Of a DNA stretch of 64,000 bases, positions 24,943 to 34,200 are shown in pieces. The stretch is from Bacillota bacterium (GTDB lineage: Bacteria > Bacillota > Clostridia > Oscillospirales > Oscillospiraceae). The position numbers and the translations under genes were made by a program. The notes under the pieces are model-generated. The model was not told where the DNA came from. It did no database searches and worked only from the letters and a program-made list of their open reading frames with translations. Location of the stretch: contig JAETOJ010000008.1 in the NCBI GenBank assembly GCA_021768085.1, forward strand, positions 1 to 64,000, in the 5' to 3' direction. Positions within the stretch are counted from its first letter, which is position 1; each line of letters starts with the position of its first letter.

Positions 24943-27069
24943 ATGAAAGTAATCAAGAGAGACGATTCCATCGTCGAGTTCGACCGTTCCAAGATTGTCG
25001 CCGCCATCCAGAAGGCCAACCAGGCGGTGGACGAGCCCTATCGCATCGACGAGGGATCCATCGACGCCATCGCCGACGCCGTGGCCGAGACCCGGGGCCG
25101 CAAGCGCCTGCTGGTGGAAGACATCCAGGACATGGTGGAGACCAAACTGATGGCCTCTGGCAAGTACGAGCTGGCCAAGGCGTACATCATCTACCGCTAC
25201 ACCCGGGCCCTGGTGCGCAAGGCCAACACCACCGACGAGTCCATCCTCTCCCTCATCCGCAACGACAACAAGGAGCTGGCGGAGGAGAACGCCAACAAAA
25301 ACACCGCCATCGCCTCCACCCAGCGGGACTACATTGCCGGCGAGGTGAGCCGGGATCTGACGCGACGCATCCTGCTGCCCGAGCACATCTCCAAGGCCCA
25401 CGACGAGGGCGTGCTCCACTTCCACGACGCGGACTATTTCGTGCAGCACATTTTCAACTGCTGCTTGGTGAACATCGGGGATATGCTGGACAACGGCACC
25501 ATGATCAACGGCAAGCTCATCGAGTCCCCTAAGAGCTTCCAGGTGGCCTGCACCGTGGTGACTCAGATCATCTCCTGCGTGGCCTCCAACCAGTACGGCG
25601 GCCAGTCCGTGGAGATGAGCCATCTGGGCAAGTACCTGCGGCTCACCTATGAGAAGTACGTCCGCCGCACCCGGGAGGCCGCCCCCGAGCTGGACGATGA
25701 GACGGTGGAGAAGCTGGCCCGGGCCCGCACCCGGGACGAGCTCAAGAGCGGCGTGCAGACCATCCAGTACCAGATCAACACCCTGATGACCACCAACGGC
25801 CAGTCCCCCTTCGTCACCCTGTTCCTGGTGCTCCGGGAGGGCGACCCCTATATTCAGGAGAACGCCGCCATCATCAAGGAAATCCTCACCCAGCGGCTGG
25901 AGGGCATCAAGAACGAGAAGGGCGTGTATATCACCCCCGCCTTCCCCAAACTGGTGTACGTGCTGGACGAGTGCAACAACCTCACCGGCGGGGAGTACGA
26001 CTACCTCACGGAGCTTGCCGTCAAGTGCTCCGCTAAACGGATGTATCCCGACTACATCTCCGCCAAGAAGATGCGGGAGCACTACGAGGGCAATGTATTC
26101 TCCCCCATGGGCTGCCGCTCCTTCCTGTCCCCCTGGAAGGACGAGGACGGCAACTACAAGTTCGAGGGCCGGTTTAACCAGGGCGTTGTGTCCCTCAACC
26201 TGCCCCAGATCGGCATCCTCTCCGGCCAGGACGAGGACAAGTTCTGGAAGCTGCTGGACGAACGGCTGGAGCTGTGCTTCGAGGCCCTCATGTGCCGCCA
26301 CAACGCCCTGAAGGGCGTCCGCTCCGACGTGTCCCCCATCCACTGGCAGTACGGAGCCGTGGCCCGGCTGGACAAGGGCGAGACCATCGACAAGCTGTTG
26401 TACGGCGGCTATTCCTCCATCTCCCTGGGGTATATCGGCCTATACGAGGTCACCAAGCTGGTGAAGGGCTGCTCCCAGACCGAGCCGGAAGGGGAGGACT
26501 TCGCCCTGCGGGTGATGACCCACCTGCGGGAGACCACCGACCGGTGGCGTAAGGAAACCAACATTGGCTTCGCCCTGTACGGCACCCCGGCGGAGAGCCT
26601 GTGCTATCGCTTCGCCCGCATCGACAAGGAGCGGTTCGGCACCATCCCCGACATCACCGACAAGGGCTACTACACCAACAGCTATCATGTGGACGTGCGG
26701 GAGGACATCGACGCCTTCGCCAAGTTCACCTTTGAGAGCCAGTTCCAGAAGATCTCCAGCGGCGGCTGCATCTCCTACGTGGAGATCCCCAATATGCGCC
26801 ACAACCTGGAGGCGCTGAAGGACGTGGTGCGGTTCATCTACGACAACATCCAGTACGCCGAGTTCAACACCAAGAGCGATTACTGCCAGGTGTGCGGCTA
26901 CGACGGGGAGATCATCGTCAACGAGGACAACGAGTGGGAGTGTCCCTGCTGCCACAACAAGGATCACGCCAAGATGAACGTGACGCGCCGCACCTGCGGC
27001 TATCTGGGCGAGAACTTCTGGAACGAGGGCAAGACCAAGGAGATCGCGTCCCGGGTTCTGCACCTATAA
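24943..27069 (+). CDS. nrdD: Anaerobic ribonucleoside-triphosphate reductase
   Basis: A 708-residue class III ribonucleotide reductase that makes deoxynucleotides without oxygen through a glycyl radical. The N-terminal 90 residues (VIKRDDSIVEFDRSKIVAAI) form an ATP-cone for allosteric control. The C-terminus has the zinc site CQVCGYDG and CPCCHNK, and the glycyl-radical loop RTCGYLGENFWNEG. The length fits the family. The ATG at 24943 is preceded by CATCAGGAGAG. The activase nrdG lies 181 bases downstream beyond two hairpins. Confidence 0.97.
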   Translation: MKVIKRDDSIVEFDRSKIVAAIQKANQAVDEPYRIDEGSIDAIADAVAETRGRKRLLVEDIQDMVETKLMASGKYELAKAYIIYRYTRALVRKANTTDESILSLIRNDNKELAEENANKNTAIASTQRDYIAGEVSRDLTRRILLPEHISKAHDEGVLHFHDADYFVQHIFNCCLVNIGDMLDNGTMINGKLIESPKSFQVACTVVTQIISCVASNQYGGQSVEMSHLGKYLRLTYEKYVRRTREAAPELDDETVEKLARARTRDELKSGVQTIQYQINTLMTTNGQSPFVTLFLVLREGDPYIQENAAIIKEILTQRLEGIKNEKGVYITPAFPKLVYVLDECNNLTGGEYDYLTELAVKCSAKRMYPDYISAKKMREHYEGNVFSPMGCRSFLSPWKDEDGNYKFEGRFNQGVVSLNLPQIGILSGQDEDKFWKLLDERLELCFEALMCRHNALKGVRSDVSPIHWQYGAVARLDKGETIDKLLYGGYSSISLGYIGLYEVTKLVKGCSQTEPEGEDFALRVMTHLRETTDRWRKETNIGFALYGTPAESLCYRFARIDKERFGTIPDITDKGYYTNSYHVDVREDIDAFAKFTFESQFQKISSGGCISYVEIPNMRHNLEALKDVVRFIYDNIQYAEFNTKSDYCQVCGYDGEIIVNEDNEWECPCCHNKDHAKMNVTRRTCGYLGENFWNEGKTKEIASRVLHL

Positions 27070-27094
27070 AATCGTCGGGGCAAAGTCCGCTTCA

Positions 27095-27212
27095 GGAGGA
27101 ATGCCCATTGGGCATTCCTCCCTGCGCTTCCTTGCCCCTCCTCTCCCCACGAAACCTGAAGGCCGGTTTCGCGGGGGCCCCACCGGGGCGGTCAGCCGAC
27201 CGCCCCGGTTTT
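27095..27212 (+). terminator. Two hairpins between nrdD and nrdG
   Basis: A perfect 12-base stem with 3-base loop at 27095-27121, and an 11-base perfect stem at 27183-27208 followed by TTTT. The second resembles a weak terminator, so nrdG may be expressed below nrdD or by read-through. Confidence 0.6.
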
Positions 27213-27250
27213 CGCCCTGTGCGCCCCACACCGCCGAAAAGGAGACTGCT

Positions 27251-27802
27251 ATGAATTACGCGACAATAAAATGGGCCGACGTGGCCAACGGCCCCGGCAT
27301 CCGGGTGTCCCTGTTTGTGTCGGGCTGCACCCACCGCTGCCCCGGCTGCTTCAACCCGGAGGCCCAGGACTTCGCCTACGGCCAGCCCTTCACCCAGGCC
27401 GAGGAGGACAAGATTCTGGCCGCCCTCTCCCCTGCCCACATCAAGGGCCTGTCCCTCTTAGGTGGCGAGCCCTTCGAGCCGGACAATCAGCGGGCCCTGC
27501 TGCCCTTCCTGCGGCGGGTAAAGGAGGCATACCCGCAGAAGGAGATCTGGTGCTATTCCGGCTATCTCCTGGACGAGGAGCTGTGGAAGGACAGCCGCGC
27601 CCGGTGCGAGTGCACCGACGAGCTGCTGTCCCTCATCGACGTGCTGGTGGACGGCCCCTTCGTGGAGGCGAAAAAGGATCTGAACCTGCGCTTCCGGGGC
27701 TCCTCCAACCAGCGGATTTTGAACGTCCCCGCCAGCATTGCCGCCTGCGCCCCGGTGTCGTGGGACGGCGAGCTCACCATCCAGCCCATCACCCCGGACT
27801 GA
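27251..27802 (+). CDS. nrdG: Anaerobic ribonucleotide reductase-activating protein
   Basis: A 183-residue radical-SAM activase that generates the glycyl radical on NrdD. The motif CTHRCPGC (CxxxCxxC) is at about 26-33, followed by LLGGEPFEPDNQ, the SAM-binding GGE block. The ATG at 27251 has AAAGGAG 6 bases upstream; the in-frame extension upstream runs through the hairpins and is not coding. It is followed 16 bases later by the DUF815 gene. Confidence 0.95.
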   Translation: MNYATIKWADVANGPGIRVSLFVSGCTHRCPGCFNPEAQDFAYGQPFTQAEEDKILAALSPAHIKGLSLLGGEPFEPDNQRALLPFLRRVKEAYPQKEIWCYSGYLLDEELWKDSRARCECTDELLSLIDVLVDGPFVEAKKDLNLRFRGSSNQRILNVPASIAACAPVSWDGELTIQPITPD

Positions 27803-27818
27803 CCCGAGGAGGAAATCT

Positions 27819-29012
27819 ATGAACCTAAAAGCCATGCTGGCCGCCCTCCAGGGGGTCACGGCCTATAAGGACATCCTGGCCCGCCCGGTGATGGAGCGGG
27901 CCCTTCGGCTGGTGACCTGCACCGCCCACGGGGACGGCCTGGGCGGGCTGGAGGCGTACACCGACCTGTTCTACCAGCTCCGGGTGGAGGGTTTCCCCGG
28001 GCTGGGCCAGTGGCTGGGGGACGCCCTGCGCTGGTCGGAAGGGCCCTATCCTCTGCTGGCTGAGCGGGAGGATCGGGATCCGGCCTTGGAGCAGGCAGCG
28101 CGGCTGGATCTGTCCGCCTTCGCCCTGCTGGCCGGGGTGGACTGCGACCGCTGGCTCACCCAGCTGGGCCGGCTGCTGGACAGCGACTACCAGGGGGTGC
28201 TCACCAGTCTGCCCCGGTGGCAGGCCGGCGTCCCCTTCTCCTTTGACGCGCTGACAGAGGTCTACCGCCGGGAGGGGGCGGGCCGGTTCGCCCGCTACCG
28301 GGCCTTCGTGTGGGACAGCGGCGACCTGATCCCCGTGGCCCATCCGGACGGCCCGGACAGCAGCCAGCTTTTGGGCTACGACGAGCAGCGGGCGGAGGTG
28401 GAGCGCAACACCCGGGCCCTGGTGGAGGGTCGGTATGTGAACAACGTGCTGCTCTACGGCGAGAGCGGCACGGGCAAGTCGGCCACAGTGAAGCACCTGC
28501 TCACCCTGCCGGGGCTGGAGGAGCTGCGGATCATCGAGGCAGACAAGGAGCATCTGGGGGGCCTACCCGCCCTCATCCGCACTCTGGGCGGGCGGCGGCA
28601 GAAGTTCATCGTGTTCATCGACGACCTCACCTTCGACCGGGACGACCCCACCTATTCCATCCTGAAAACCATCCTGGAGGGGGGCGTGGAGCCCCGGCCC
28701 CGGAACGTGGCGGTGTACGCCACCTCCAACCGCCGCCATCTGGTGCGACAGACCATCTCAGAGCGGGCGGGGGACGAGATGGATCGCTCGGAAACCATCC
28801 GGGAAAAGACCTCACTGGCCGACCGATTCGGGATGCGGGTGCTGTTCCAGGGGCTGGACAAGGCGGGCTTCCTGGCCCTGGTGGATCTGCTGGCGGAGCG
28901 GCACGGCGTGGCCCTCCCTCCGGAGGAGCTCCACCGGCAGGCGGTGGCCTGGGAGCGGTTCCACGGCGCCCAGACCCCCCGGACGGCGCTGCAATTCGTT
29001 CTCTCTTTATAA
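27819..29012 (+). CDS. DUF815-family AAA ATPase
   Basis: A 397-residue ATP-binding protein of the DUF815 family. The Walker A motif GESGTGKSATVKHLL lies about 211-225 and Walker B FIVFIDDLTFDRDD about 265-278. An arginine/sensor region (SNRRHLVRQTISERAGDEMDR) follows. The N-terminal 200 residues are a helical domain. The family's role is not established. Start at 27819 follows GAGGAGG. It is closely spaced after nrdG (16 bases), but a functional link is not evident. A terminator follows. Confidence 0.9.
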   Translation: MNLKAMLAALQGVTAYKDILARPVMERALRLVTCTAHGDGLGGLEAYTDLFYQLRVEGFPGLGQWLGDALRWSEGPYPLLAEREDRDPALEQAARLDLSAFALLAGVDCDRWLTQLGRLLDSDYQGVLTSLPRWQAGVPFSFDALTEVYRREGAGRFARYRAFVWDSGDLIPVAHPDGPDSSQLLGYDEQRAEVERNTRALVEGRYVNNVLLYGESGTGKSATVKHLLTLPGLEELRIIEADKEHLGGLPALIRTLGGRRQKFIVFIDDLTFDRDDPTYSILKTILEGGVEPRPRNVAVYATSNRRHLVRQTISERAGDEMDRSETIREKTSLADRFGMRVLFQGLDKAGFLALVDLLAERHGVALPPEELHRQAVAWERFHGAQTPRTALQFVLSL

Positions 29013-29018
29013 AACAAA

Positions 29019-29057
29019 GCGGCGGGCGGTGAACAGGCCGCGCGCCGCCTGTTTTTT
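29019..29057 (+). terminator. Terminator after the DUF815 gene
   Basis: GC-rich stem (29019-29029 with 29038-29048, one mismatch) followed by CTG and six T residues to 29057. Confidence 0.8.
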
Positions 29058-29162
29058 GGGGAAATGGGCAGATGCCACCGCCGGTGGCGGGTTTTCCAGC
29101 GAAAGCTGGTGGACTGCCACCGGCCTTTGCGGTAGGATAGACGCAGAAAGGAGGTCGGTTCT

Positions 29163-29699
29163 ATGACCTTTGGAGAACGGCTCCAGCAGGTGCGGCGGGC
29201 GGCGGGGCTGTCCCAGGAGCAGCTGGGGGAGCTCATCGGAATGTCCCGGCAGGCGGTGTCCAAGTGGGAGACGGATCAGGCCGCGCCGGACATCGAAACG
29301 CTGGTCCTGCTGTGCGGGGTGCTGGGCGTGTCCGCCGACGAGCTGCTGGGCCGGGAGGCCCCGCCCCGGCGGTCGGAGGGAGCGCCCCCGGGAGGCGGGC
29401 TGGAGGAATGCGTCCGGGTAAACGCCGCCAAGCGGTGCTTTACCGCCGGGTGGGTGACGGCGGTCATCGGCGTGGTGCTGCTGATTGTGGAATTCTTCTC
29501 CCTTCTGGTGATCCAGGTGGTGGATCTGGAGACAACCAAGGACTGGTATCCCAACGCCATGGAGTACGCCGCCATGCCACCCATGCCGGTGATCTTCGGC
29601 GTCACCATCGCCGTGATCGCGGCGGGGATCGCCCTGGCCGTGGGCAGCGTCCTGGCCATGCGGAGGAAACGCCCCGGCAAAGCCCCAAACGTGCCCTGA
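29163..29699 (+). CDS. XRE-family regulator with two membrane helices
   Basis: A 178-residue protein. Residues 5-60 are a classic HTH_XRE domain (LQQVRRAAGLSQEQLGELIGMSRQAVSKWE). After a charged linker come two hydrophobic helices, about 99-125 (AGWVTAVIGVVLLIVEFF) and 143-168 (VIFGVTIAVIAAGIALAVGS). It is a membrane-tethered DNA-binding protein; its target and signal are unknown. AAAGGAGG precedes the ATG. It converges on the 11-mer-repeat gene over a shared terminator. Confidence 0.85.
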   Translation: MTFGERLQQVRRAAGLSQEQLGELIGMSRQAVSKWETDQAAPDIETLVLLCGVLGVSADELLGREAPPRRSEGAPPGGGLEECVRVNAAKRCFTAGWVTAVIGVVLLIVEFFSLLVIQVVDLETTKDWYPNAMEYAAMPPMPVIFGVTIAVIAAGIALAVGSVLAMRRKRPGKAPNVP

Positions 29700-29707
29700 C
29701 ACGGCAA

Positions 29708-29736
29708 AAGCCCCGCGGCCATAGGCCGCGGGGCTT
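29708..29736. terminator. Bidirectional terminator
   Basis: Perfect 13-base arms (29708-29720 and 29724-29736) between converging genes. T-rich sequence follows on the plus strand (CCTTCATTTTT) and TTTTGCC on the minus strand. Confidence 0.85.
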
Positions 29737-29750
29737 CCTTCATTTTTCCA

Positions 29751-30209
29751 TTACTCCTCGGGCTTGTCGGCCTCGTCCTCCGCCTCGGGCTCGGGCTCGC
29801 CGCAGCAACAGGGCTCCTCGTCCACCGGCTCCACCGCGTCCACTTCCTCGTCGGACATCTGGCCCGCCGCCTTGATGTCGGCGATGCGCTCGTTGTTGTA
29901 GGAGATGCGGGCCAGGGCATCGGTGATGCGCTGGCACAGGTCAGCATAGGCCGCCTCGGGGGCGGAGCCCCGCTCGGCGTAGTACAGCTTGCCCAGCTCG
30001 GAATAGGCCTTGCGGATGGCCTCCTGCTCGGTGGAGTTCTGCACCTTCAGCTTGCCGATCTCGGTGAGCTCCTTGGCCTTGGCCGCGCCGGTGTCCGCCA
30101 GCTCCTTGGCTTTGGCCACGCCGGTCTCGGTGAGCTCCTTGGCCTTGGTCACGCCGGACTGGGCGAGAACCACAGCTTTGTCCTTCAAGCTTTCAAAATC
30201 AATGCTCAT
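29751..30209 (-). CDS. 11-residue-repeat helical protein with acidic Cys tail
   Basis: A 152-residue cytoplasmic protein. Residues about 19-52 carry three tandem 11-residue units (VTKAKELTETG, VAKAKELADTG, AAKAKELTEIG), which would make an amphipathic or extended coiled helix like those of LEA and apolipoprotein-type proteins. A helical region with conserved-looking EAIRKAYSELGKLYYAER follows. The tail is acidic with CCCGEPEPEAEDEADKPEE. The start at 30209 follows CAGGAGG. Resembles small proteins often annotated as zinc-ribbon or serine-protease-like hypotheticals, but no zinc pair is complete. Function unknown; membrane-surface or stress protection is a guess. Confidence 0.75.
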   Translation of the reverse strand: MSIDFESLKDKAVVLAQSGVTKAKELTETGVAKAKELADTGAAKAKELTEIGKLKVQNSTEQEAIRKAYSELGKLYYAERGSAPEAAYADLCQRITDALARISYNNERIADIKAAGQMSDEEVDAVEPVDEEPCCCGEPEPEAEDEADKPEE

Positions 30210-30380
30210 GGGGAATCCCTCCTGTTTAAGATGTGTGGGCCGCCCAGCGGCGCTGCCCGGCGCCGCCTCATTTTCCACGTATTTCATTTTAGGGCCAGCG
30301 GGCCCAAATTGCAAGGGCCTTTCGCGAATATTTATAAAGGTTTAACAATCTTTCCCTTTTGACAAGGGGATCGGGGGCTA

Positions 30381-31352
30381 TTAACTGTCCTTCTGATCCG
30401 TCTCCCCGTCCAGCACCTCCCGGATCAGGAACCGGGGCCTGTCCTTGCTCTCCAGATATAGCTTGCCCAGATATTCTCCGATGACTCCCAGAGACAGCAG
30501 GATCAGCCCCCCGATGAACCACACGGAGCAGGCCAGACTGGCCCAGCCCGCCACCGTATTCCCGGTGGCCCACCGCACCACATTGTAGAGGATCATAATG
30601 AGGGAAATCAGGAACACCAGAAAGCCCAGCCCGGTAATCATCCGCAGGGGCCGCACGGACAGGGAGGTGACCCCCTCCAGGGCGAAGGCCAGCATCTTCT
30701 TCAGAGGGTACTTGCTCTCCCCGGCGAACCGCTCCCCCCGCTCGTATTCCACGGTGTCGGTGCGGTAGCCGATCATGGGCACGATGCCTCGGAGGAACAG
30801 GTTCACCTCGGTGAACTGGGCCAGCCCCTCCAGCGCCCGCTTGGACATGAGCCGGTAGTCGGCGTGGTTGAACACCGTCTCCGCCCCCAGCAGATCCATC
30901 ATCCGGTAGAAGCCCTCGGCGGTGGTGCGCTTGAAGAAGGTGTCCTTCTTCCGGGAGGAGCGCACGCCGTACACGATGTCCACCCCGTCCAGGTACTTGT
31001 CCACCATGGCGTCCGCCGCGTCCACGTCGTCCTGGAGGTCGGCGTCCATAGAGATCACCATATCCGCCCGATCCTTGGCGGTCATCAGACCCGCCAGCAG
31101 GGCGTTCTGGTGCCCCCGGTTCCGGGTCAGATCCACCCCGCACATGAGCCCGTCCTCCCGGTGGAGCCGTTGGATGATCTCCCAGGTCTTGTCCTTGGAG
31201 CCGTCGTTGACAAACAGCACCCGGCTGCGGGGGTCGATCTTCCCCGCCTCCATCAGAGCGCGGAGCTTGTCCCCCAGGCGGCGGGCGGTCTCGGGGAGCA
31301 CCTCCTCCTCGTTATAGCAGGGCACCACAATATACAGGGTGTTTCCGGGCAT
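30381..31352 (-). CDS. Family 2 glycosyltransferase with two membrane helices
   Basis: A 323-residue GT2 of the GtrB/dolichyl-phosphate-sugar-synthase type. VVPCYNEEEVLPET opens the GT-A fold, with FVNDGSKDKTWE and the DADLQDD metal/nucleotide-sugar motif (about 102-108). Two C-terminal helices (about 236-256 and 272-292) anchor it in the membrane. It would load a sugar onto undecaprenyl phosphate for cell-surface glycans. The start at 31352 follows GGAGGAGG. It is 69 bases downstream of dut in the same direction. Confidence 0.9.
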   Translation of the reverse strand: MPGNTLYIVVPCYNEEEVLPETARRLGDKLRALMEAGKIDPRSRVLFVNDGSKDKTWEIIQRLHREDGLMCGVDLTRNRGHQNALLAGLMTAKDRADMVISMDADLQDDVDAADAMVDKYLDGVDIVYGVRSSRKKDTFFKRTTAEGFYRMMDLLGAETVFNHADYRLMSKRALEGLAQFTEVNLFLRGIVPMIGYRTDTVEYERGERFAGESKYPLKKMLAFALEGVTSLSVRPLRMITGLGFLVFLISLIMILYNVVRWATGNTVAGWASLACSVWFIGGLILLSLGVIGEYLGKLYLESKDRPRFLIREVLDGETDQKDS

Positions 31353-31421
31353 GGCACAAACCTCCTCCGGCACTTGGTTCCCATCCGGCAGGACGCCGGA
31401 TGGTCGATTTCAGGCGGGCGG

Positions 31422-31865
31422 CTACCTGCGCCCGGTGGAGCCAAAGCCCCCCTGGCCCCGCTCCGTACCGTCCAGCTCCTCCGTCGGGGCGAATTGGGCG
31501 GTGAGATAGGGCACGATGGCCAGCTGGGCGATCCGGTCGCCGTCCTCCACCACCTGAGACTCCGAACCGTGGTTGTGGAGGAACACCATCAGCTCCCCCC
31601 GGTAGTCGGCGTCAATGACGCCCACCTTGTTGGCGGGGGCCAGCCCGCCCTTGCAGGCCAGGCCCGACCGGGCAAACACCAGCCCCACGTACCCCTGGGG
31701 GATGGCCACCGCCAGCCCGGTGCGCAGCTTGACGCTCTCCCCCGGGGCCACGGTCACCGGGCCGTCGGTGAGGGCGTACAGGTCGGCTCCGGCGGCGTCA
31801 GCCGAGCCGTAGGCGGGCAGCTTGGCCCGTGGATCCAGCAGCTTCACAGGGACAGGTGCGGTCAT
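31422..31865 (-). CDS. dut: dUTP diphosphatase
   Basis: A 147-residue trimeric dUTPase that hydrolyses dUTP to dUMP and keeps uracil out of DNA. All five family motifs are visible: ADAAGADLYA, ARSGLA, GVIDADYRGE (with the catalytic Asp), GDRIAQL and the glycine-rich RGQGGFGSTG tail. The start follows AAAGGAG. It lies 14 bases after fhs, so both probably share the ZTP-controlled transcript. Confidence 0.95.
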   Translation of the reverse strand: MTAPVPVKLLDPRAKLPAYGSADAAGADLYALTDGPVTVAPGESVKLRTGLAVAIPQGYVGLVFARSGLACKGGLAPANKVGVIDADYRGELMVFLHNHGSESQVVEDGDRIAQLAIVPYLTAQFAPTEELDGTERGQGGFGSTGRR

Positions 31866-31879
31866 AATAAATTCTCCTT

Positions 31880-33544
31880 TCAGAACAGGCCGCTGATCAC
31901 GCCGTTTTCGTCCACGTCGATCTGCTCCGCGGCGGGAACCTTCGGCAAGCCGGGCATGGTCATGATGTCGCCGGTCTGCACCACCACAAAGCCCGCCCCG
32001 GCGCTCACCTTCACCTTAGACACCGTGACGGTGAAGCCCTCCGGGCGGCCCAGCTTGGTCTGGTCGTCGGACAGGGAGTACTGGGTCTTGGCCATGCACA
32101 CCGGCAGACCGCCGAAGCCCATGGCCTCCAGCCGATCCAGCTCCTTGGAGGCGGCGGCGGAATAGCTCACCCCGGCCCCGCCGTAGACGCGGCGGACGAT
32201 GGCCTTGATCTTGTCCCGCAGGGGCCGATCCAGCTCATAGGCGAACCGGAACTCGTGGGGCTGCCCGCACAGCCGGAGCACCTCCTCCGCCAGCTCGATA
32301 CCGCCCTCGCCGCCCTTGCCCCACACCTCGGACAGGGCCACGTTCACCCCCAGCTCCTTGCACTTGCCGGCGATCAGGGCCAGTTCGGCGTCGGTGTCGT
32401 TGACGAACCGGTTGATGGCCACCACGCAGGGCAGGCCGTACACCTGGGTGATGTTCTCCACGTGCTTGAGCAGGTTGGGCAGGCCCTTTTCCAGCGCCTC
32501 CAGGTTCTCCGCCCCCAGATCCGCCTTGGACACACCGCCGTTGTATTTCAGCGCCTTGACGGTGGCCACGATCACCACCGCGCTGGGCTCCAGCCCTGCG
32601 GCCCGGCACTTGATATCTAAAAATTTCTCCGCGCCTAAATCTGCGCCGAAACCCGCCTCCGTCACCACGTAGTCCGCCAACTTCAAAGCGGTGTCAGTGG
32701 CGGACACGGAGTTGCAACCGTGGGCAATGTTGGCAAAGGGCCCGCCGTGCACCAGGGCCGGGGTGTTCTCCAACGTCTGTACCAGGTTGGGCTTGATAGC
32801 GTCCTTCAGCAGGGCCGCCATGGCCCCCTGGGCCTTCAGGTCGGCGGCGGTGACCGGCTTGTCGTCATAGGTGTAGCCCACGATGATCCGGGCCAGCCGC
32901 TCCTTCAAATCCTTCAGATCGGTGGCCAGACACAGCACCGCCATGATCTCGGAGGCCACGGTGATGTCAAAGCCGTCCTCTCGGGGCACCCCCTGCATCC
33001 GGCCGCCTAAACCGTCCACGATGTTCCGGAGCTGCCGGTCGTTCATGTCCACGCACCGCCGCCAGGTGATCTTCTTCGTGTCGATGCCCAGCGCGTTGCC
33101 CTGCTGGATGTGGTTGTCCAGCAGAGCGGCCAGCAGGTTGTTAGCCGCGCCGATGGCGTGGAAGTCGCCGGTGAAGTGGAGGTTGATGTCCTCCATGGGC
33201 ACCACCTGGGCATATCCGCCCCCGGCCGCGCCCCCCTTCACCCCGAACACCGGGCCCAGGGAGGGCTCTCGCAGGCACAGCAGCACGTTCTTGTCCAGCC
33301 TGGACAGCGCGTCCGCCAGCCCCACGCTGGTGGTGGTTTTGCCCTCCCCGGCGGGGGTGGGGTTGATGGCGGTGACCAGGATCAGCTTACCCTTCCGGGG
33401 CCTGTCCCGGAGGGGGCCGATGTCGATCTTGGCCTTCACCCGCCCATAGTGCTCCAGCAGCTCCTCGTCGATACCCGCCTTGGCCGCCACCTGGCTGATG
33501 GGCAGCATCGCCGCACTCTGGGCGATTTCAATGTCGGTTTTCAT
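31880..33544 (-). CDS. fhs: Formate--tetrahydrofolate ligase
   Basis: A 554-residue enzyme that joins formate to tetrahydrofolate with ATP, feeding purine synthesis and one-carbon metabolism. It has the P-loop [41 protein letters not shown] split over 95-117, and [10 protein letters not shown]. The start at 33544 follows AAAGGAGG; the longer in-frame start at 33592 lies inside the riboswitch region. A ZTP riboswitch and a strong promoter precede it. Confidence 0.97.
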   Translation of the reverse strand: MKTDIEIAQSAAMLPISQVAAKAGIDEELLEHYGRVKAKIDIGPLRDRPRKGKLILVTAINPTPAGEGKTTTSVGLADALSRLDKNVLLCLREPSLGPVFGVKGGAAGGGYAQVVPMEDINLHFTGDFHAIGAANNLLAALLDNHIQQGNALGIDTKKITWRRCVDMNDRQLRNIVDGLGGRMQGVPREDGFDITVASEIMAVLCLATDLKDLKERLARIIVGYTYDDKPVTAADLKAQGAMAALLKDAIKPNLVQTLENTPALVHGGPFANIAHGCNSVSATDTALKLADYVVTEAGFGADLGAEKFLDIKCRAAGLEPSAVVIVATVKALKYNGGVSKADLGAENLEALEKGLPNLLKHVENITQVYGLPCVVAINRFVNDTDAELALIAGKCKELGVNVALSEVWGKGGEGGIELAEEVLRLCGQPHEFRFAYELDRPLRDKIKAIVRRVYGGAGVSYSAAASKELDRLEAMGFGGLPVCMAKTQYSLSDDQTKLGRPEGFTVTVSKVKVSAGAGFVVVQTGDIMTMPGLPKVPAAEQIDVDENGVISGLF

Positions 33545-33582
33545 CCTGATGTCCTCCTTTGATTGGGCGCGTCCAAAGGAAA

Positions 33583-33682
33583 CTGGGCGCACCGAGTCAG
33601 ATCAGCGCGCCCAGACGGTCGGCAGTCAGACGCAATCGCGCCGCCGTACTCCATGTGGTGCTCCACTTCCGTCAGTCATACG
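33583..33682 (-). promoter_or_regulatory. ZTP (pfl-type) riboswitch controlling fhs
   Basis: On the minus strand the leader contains GACTGACGG near its 5' end and GCCGACCGTCTGGGC near its 3' end, the conserved blocks of the ZTP/ZMP aptamer, with a GTGGAGCACCAC hairpin between. The 3' block CTGGGCGC (33607-33614 region) is also the 5' arm of a terminator paired with GCGCCCAG at 33590-33583 and followed by TTTCCTTT. Binding of ZTP, a sign of 10-formyl-folate shortage, should block the terminator and switch fhs on. Upstream of fhs is a known location for this riboswitch class. Confidence 0.85.
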
Positions 33683-33690
33683 GCAAGAAT

Positions 33691-33719
33691 AGTGTACCAT
33701 GGGGGACGGGTTCCGTCAA
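33691..33719 (-). promoter_or_regulatory. Promoter of the fhs-dut operon
   Basis: Minus strand TTGACG (33719-33714), 17-base spacer, TACACT (33696-33691). The predicted transcript starts at the riboswitch 5' edge. Confidence 0.7.
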
Positions 33720-33870
33720 GAGGCTATACGCTCCGTATAGTTCCCTGGGGGATTGGGGCCGGAGGCGGAAACGGCGGCGGTTCGGCCTCTGAGTTTTCAA
33801 GGGGTTCCGGAGGGGCCGGCCTCCTGAAATCGGTTTCCATAATATTGCATACCTATGCAGATACGGAAAG

Positions 33871-33879
33871 TTATCCACA
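33871..33879 (+). other. Perfect DnaA box in a non-coding stretch
   Basis: TTATCCACA, the DnaA consensus, followed by related ACTTCCACACA and TTTTCAACAG sequence up to 33901. Neither dnaA nor dnaN is in the window, so this is at most a DnaA-binding cluster. Otherwise 33720-34030 contains nothing recognisable. Confidence 0.5.
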
Positions 33880-34036
33880 ACTTCCACACAGTTTTCAACA
33901 GCCGGGAGGGAGTGTTTTCAAGGCTTTTGCAGGATATGGAAGAAACTTACAAACCCGAAACCGGACTTCTTTTCTATGCGAAAGCGGCGGTTTATTTGAC
34001 ATAATTTCGATTTAGCGGACGGGGACAGCCCGAGAC

Positions 34037-34200
34037 TGTCGAAAAAGCCGCTTCTGTTCCAATAACGGGAAGGAAGCTGGTGTGAAAGAAACTCAGGCGG
34101 GTGTCTTTCACGTTCCATCAACAAATTTTTGGAACGCTCTTTGCTCCAAAAATTTGTGCTCAGCGTGGCGAAAAGACTTTTTCGACACGCTGAGCACAAG
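34037..34200. repeat. Intergenic hairpin array
   Basis: TGTCGAAAAAG (34037-34047) is complementary to 34177-34187. Between them lie hairpins at 34050-34077, 34082-34111 (8-base perfect outer stem) and 34121-34157 (13-base perfect stem). The last unit, 34156-34197, has a 12-base perfect outer stem and a 6-base inner stem and competes with the long-range pairing. Confidence 0.65.

Noticed and set aside
27101-27250. Upstream extension of nrdG to an ATG at 27101
   Set aside because: The ATG abuts its AGGAGG and lies in a hairpin; the extra residues are not NrdG-like, and a good start exists at 27251.
33860-33905. Calling the DnaA-box stretch the chromosome origin
   Set aside because: No dnaA, dnaN, recF or AT-rich unwinding region is nearby; only one box is perfect.
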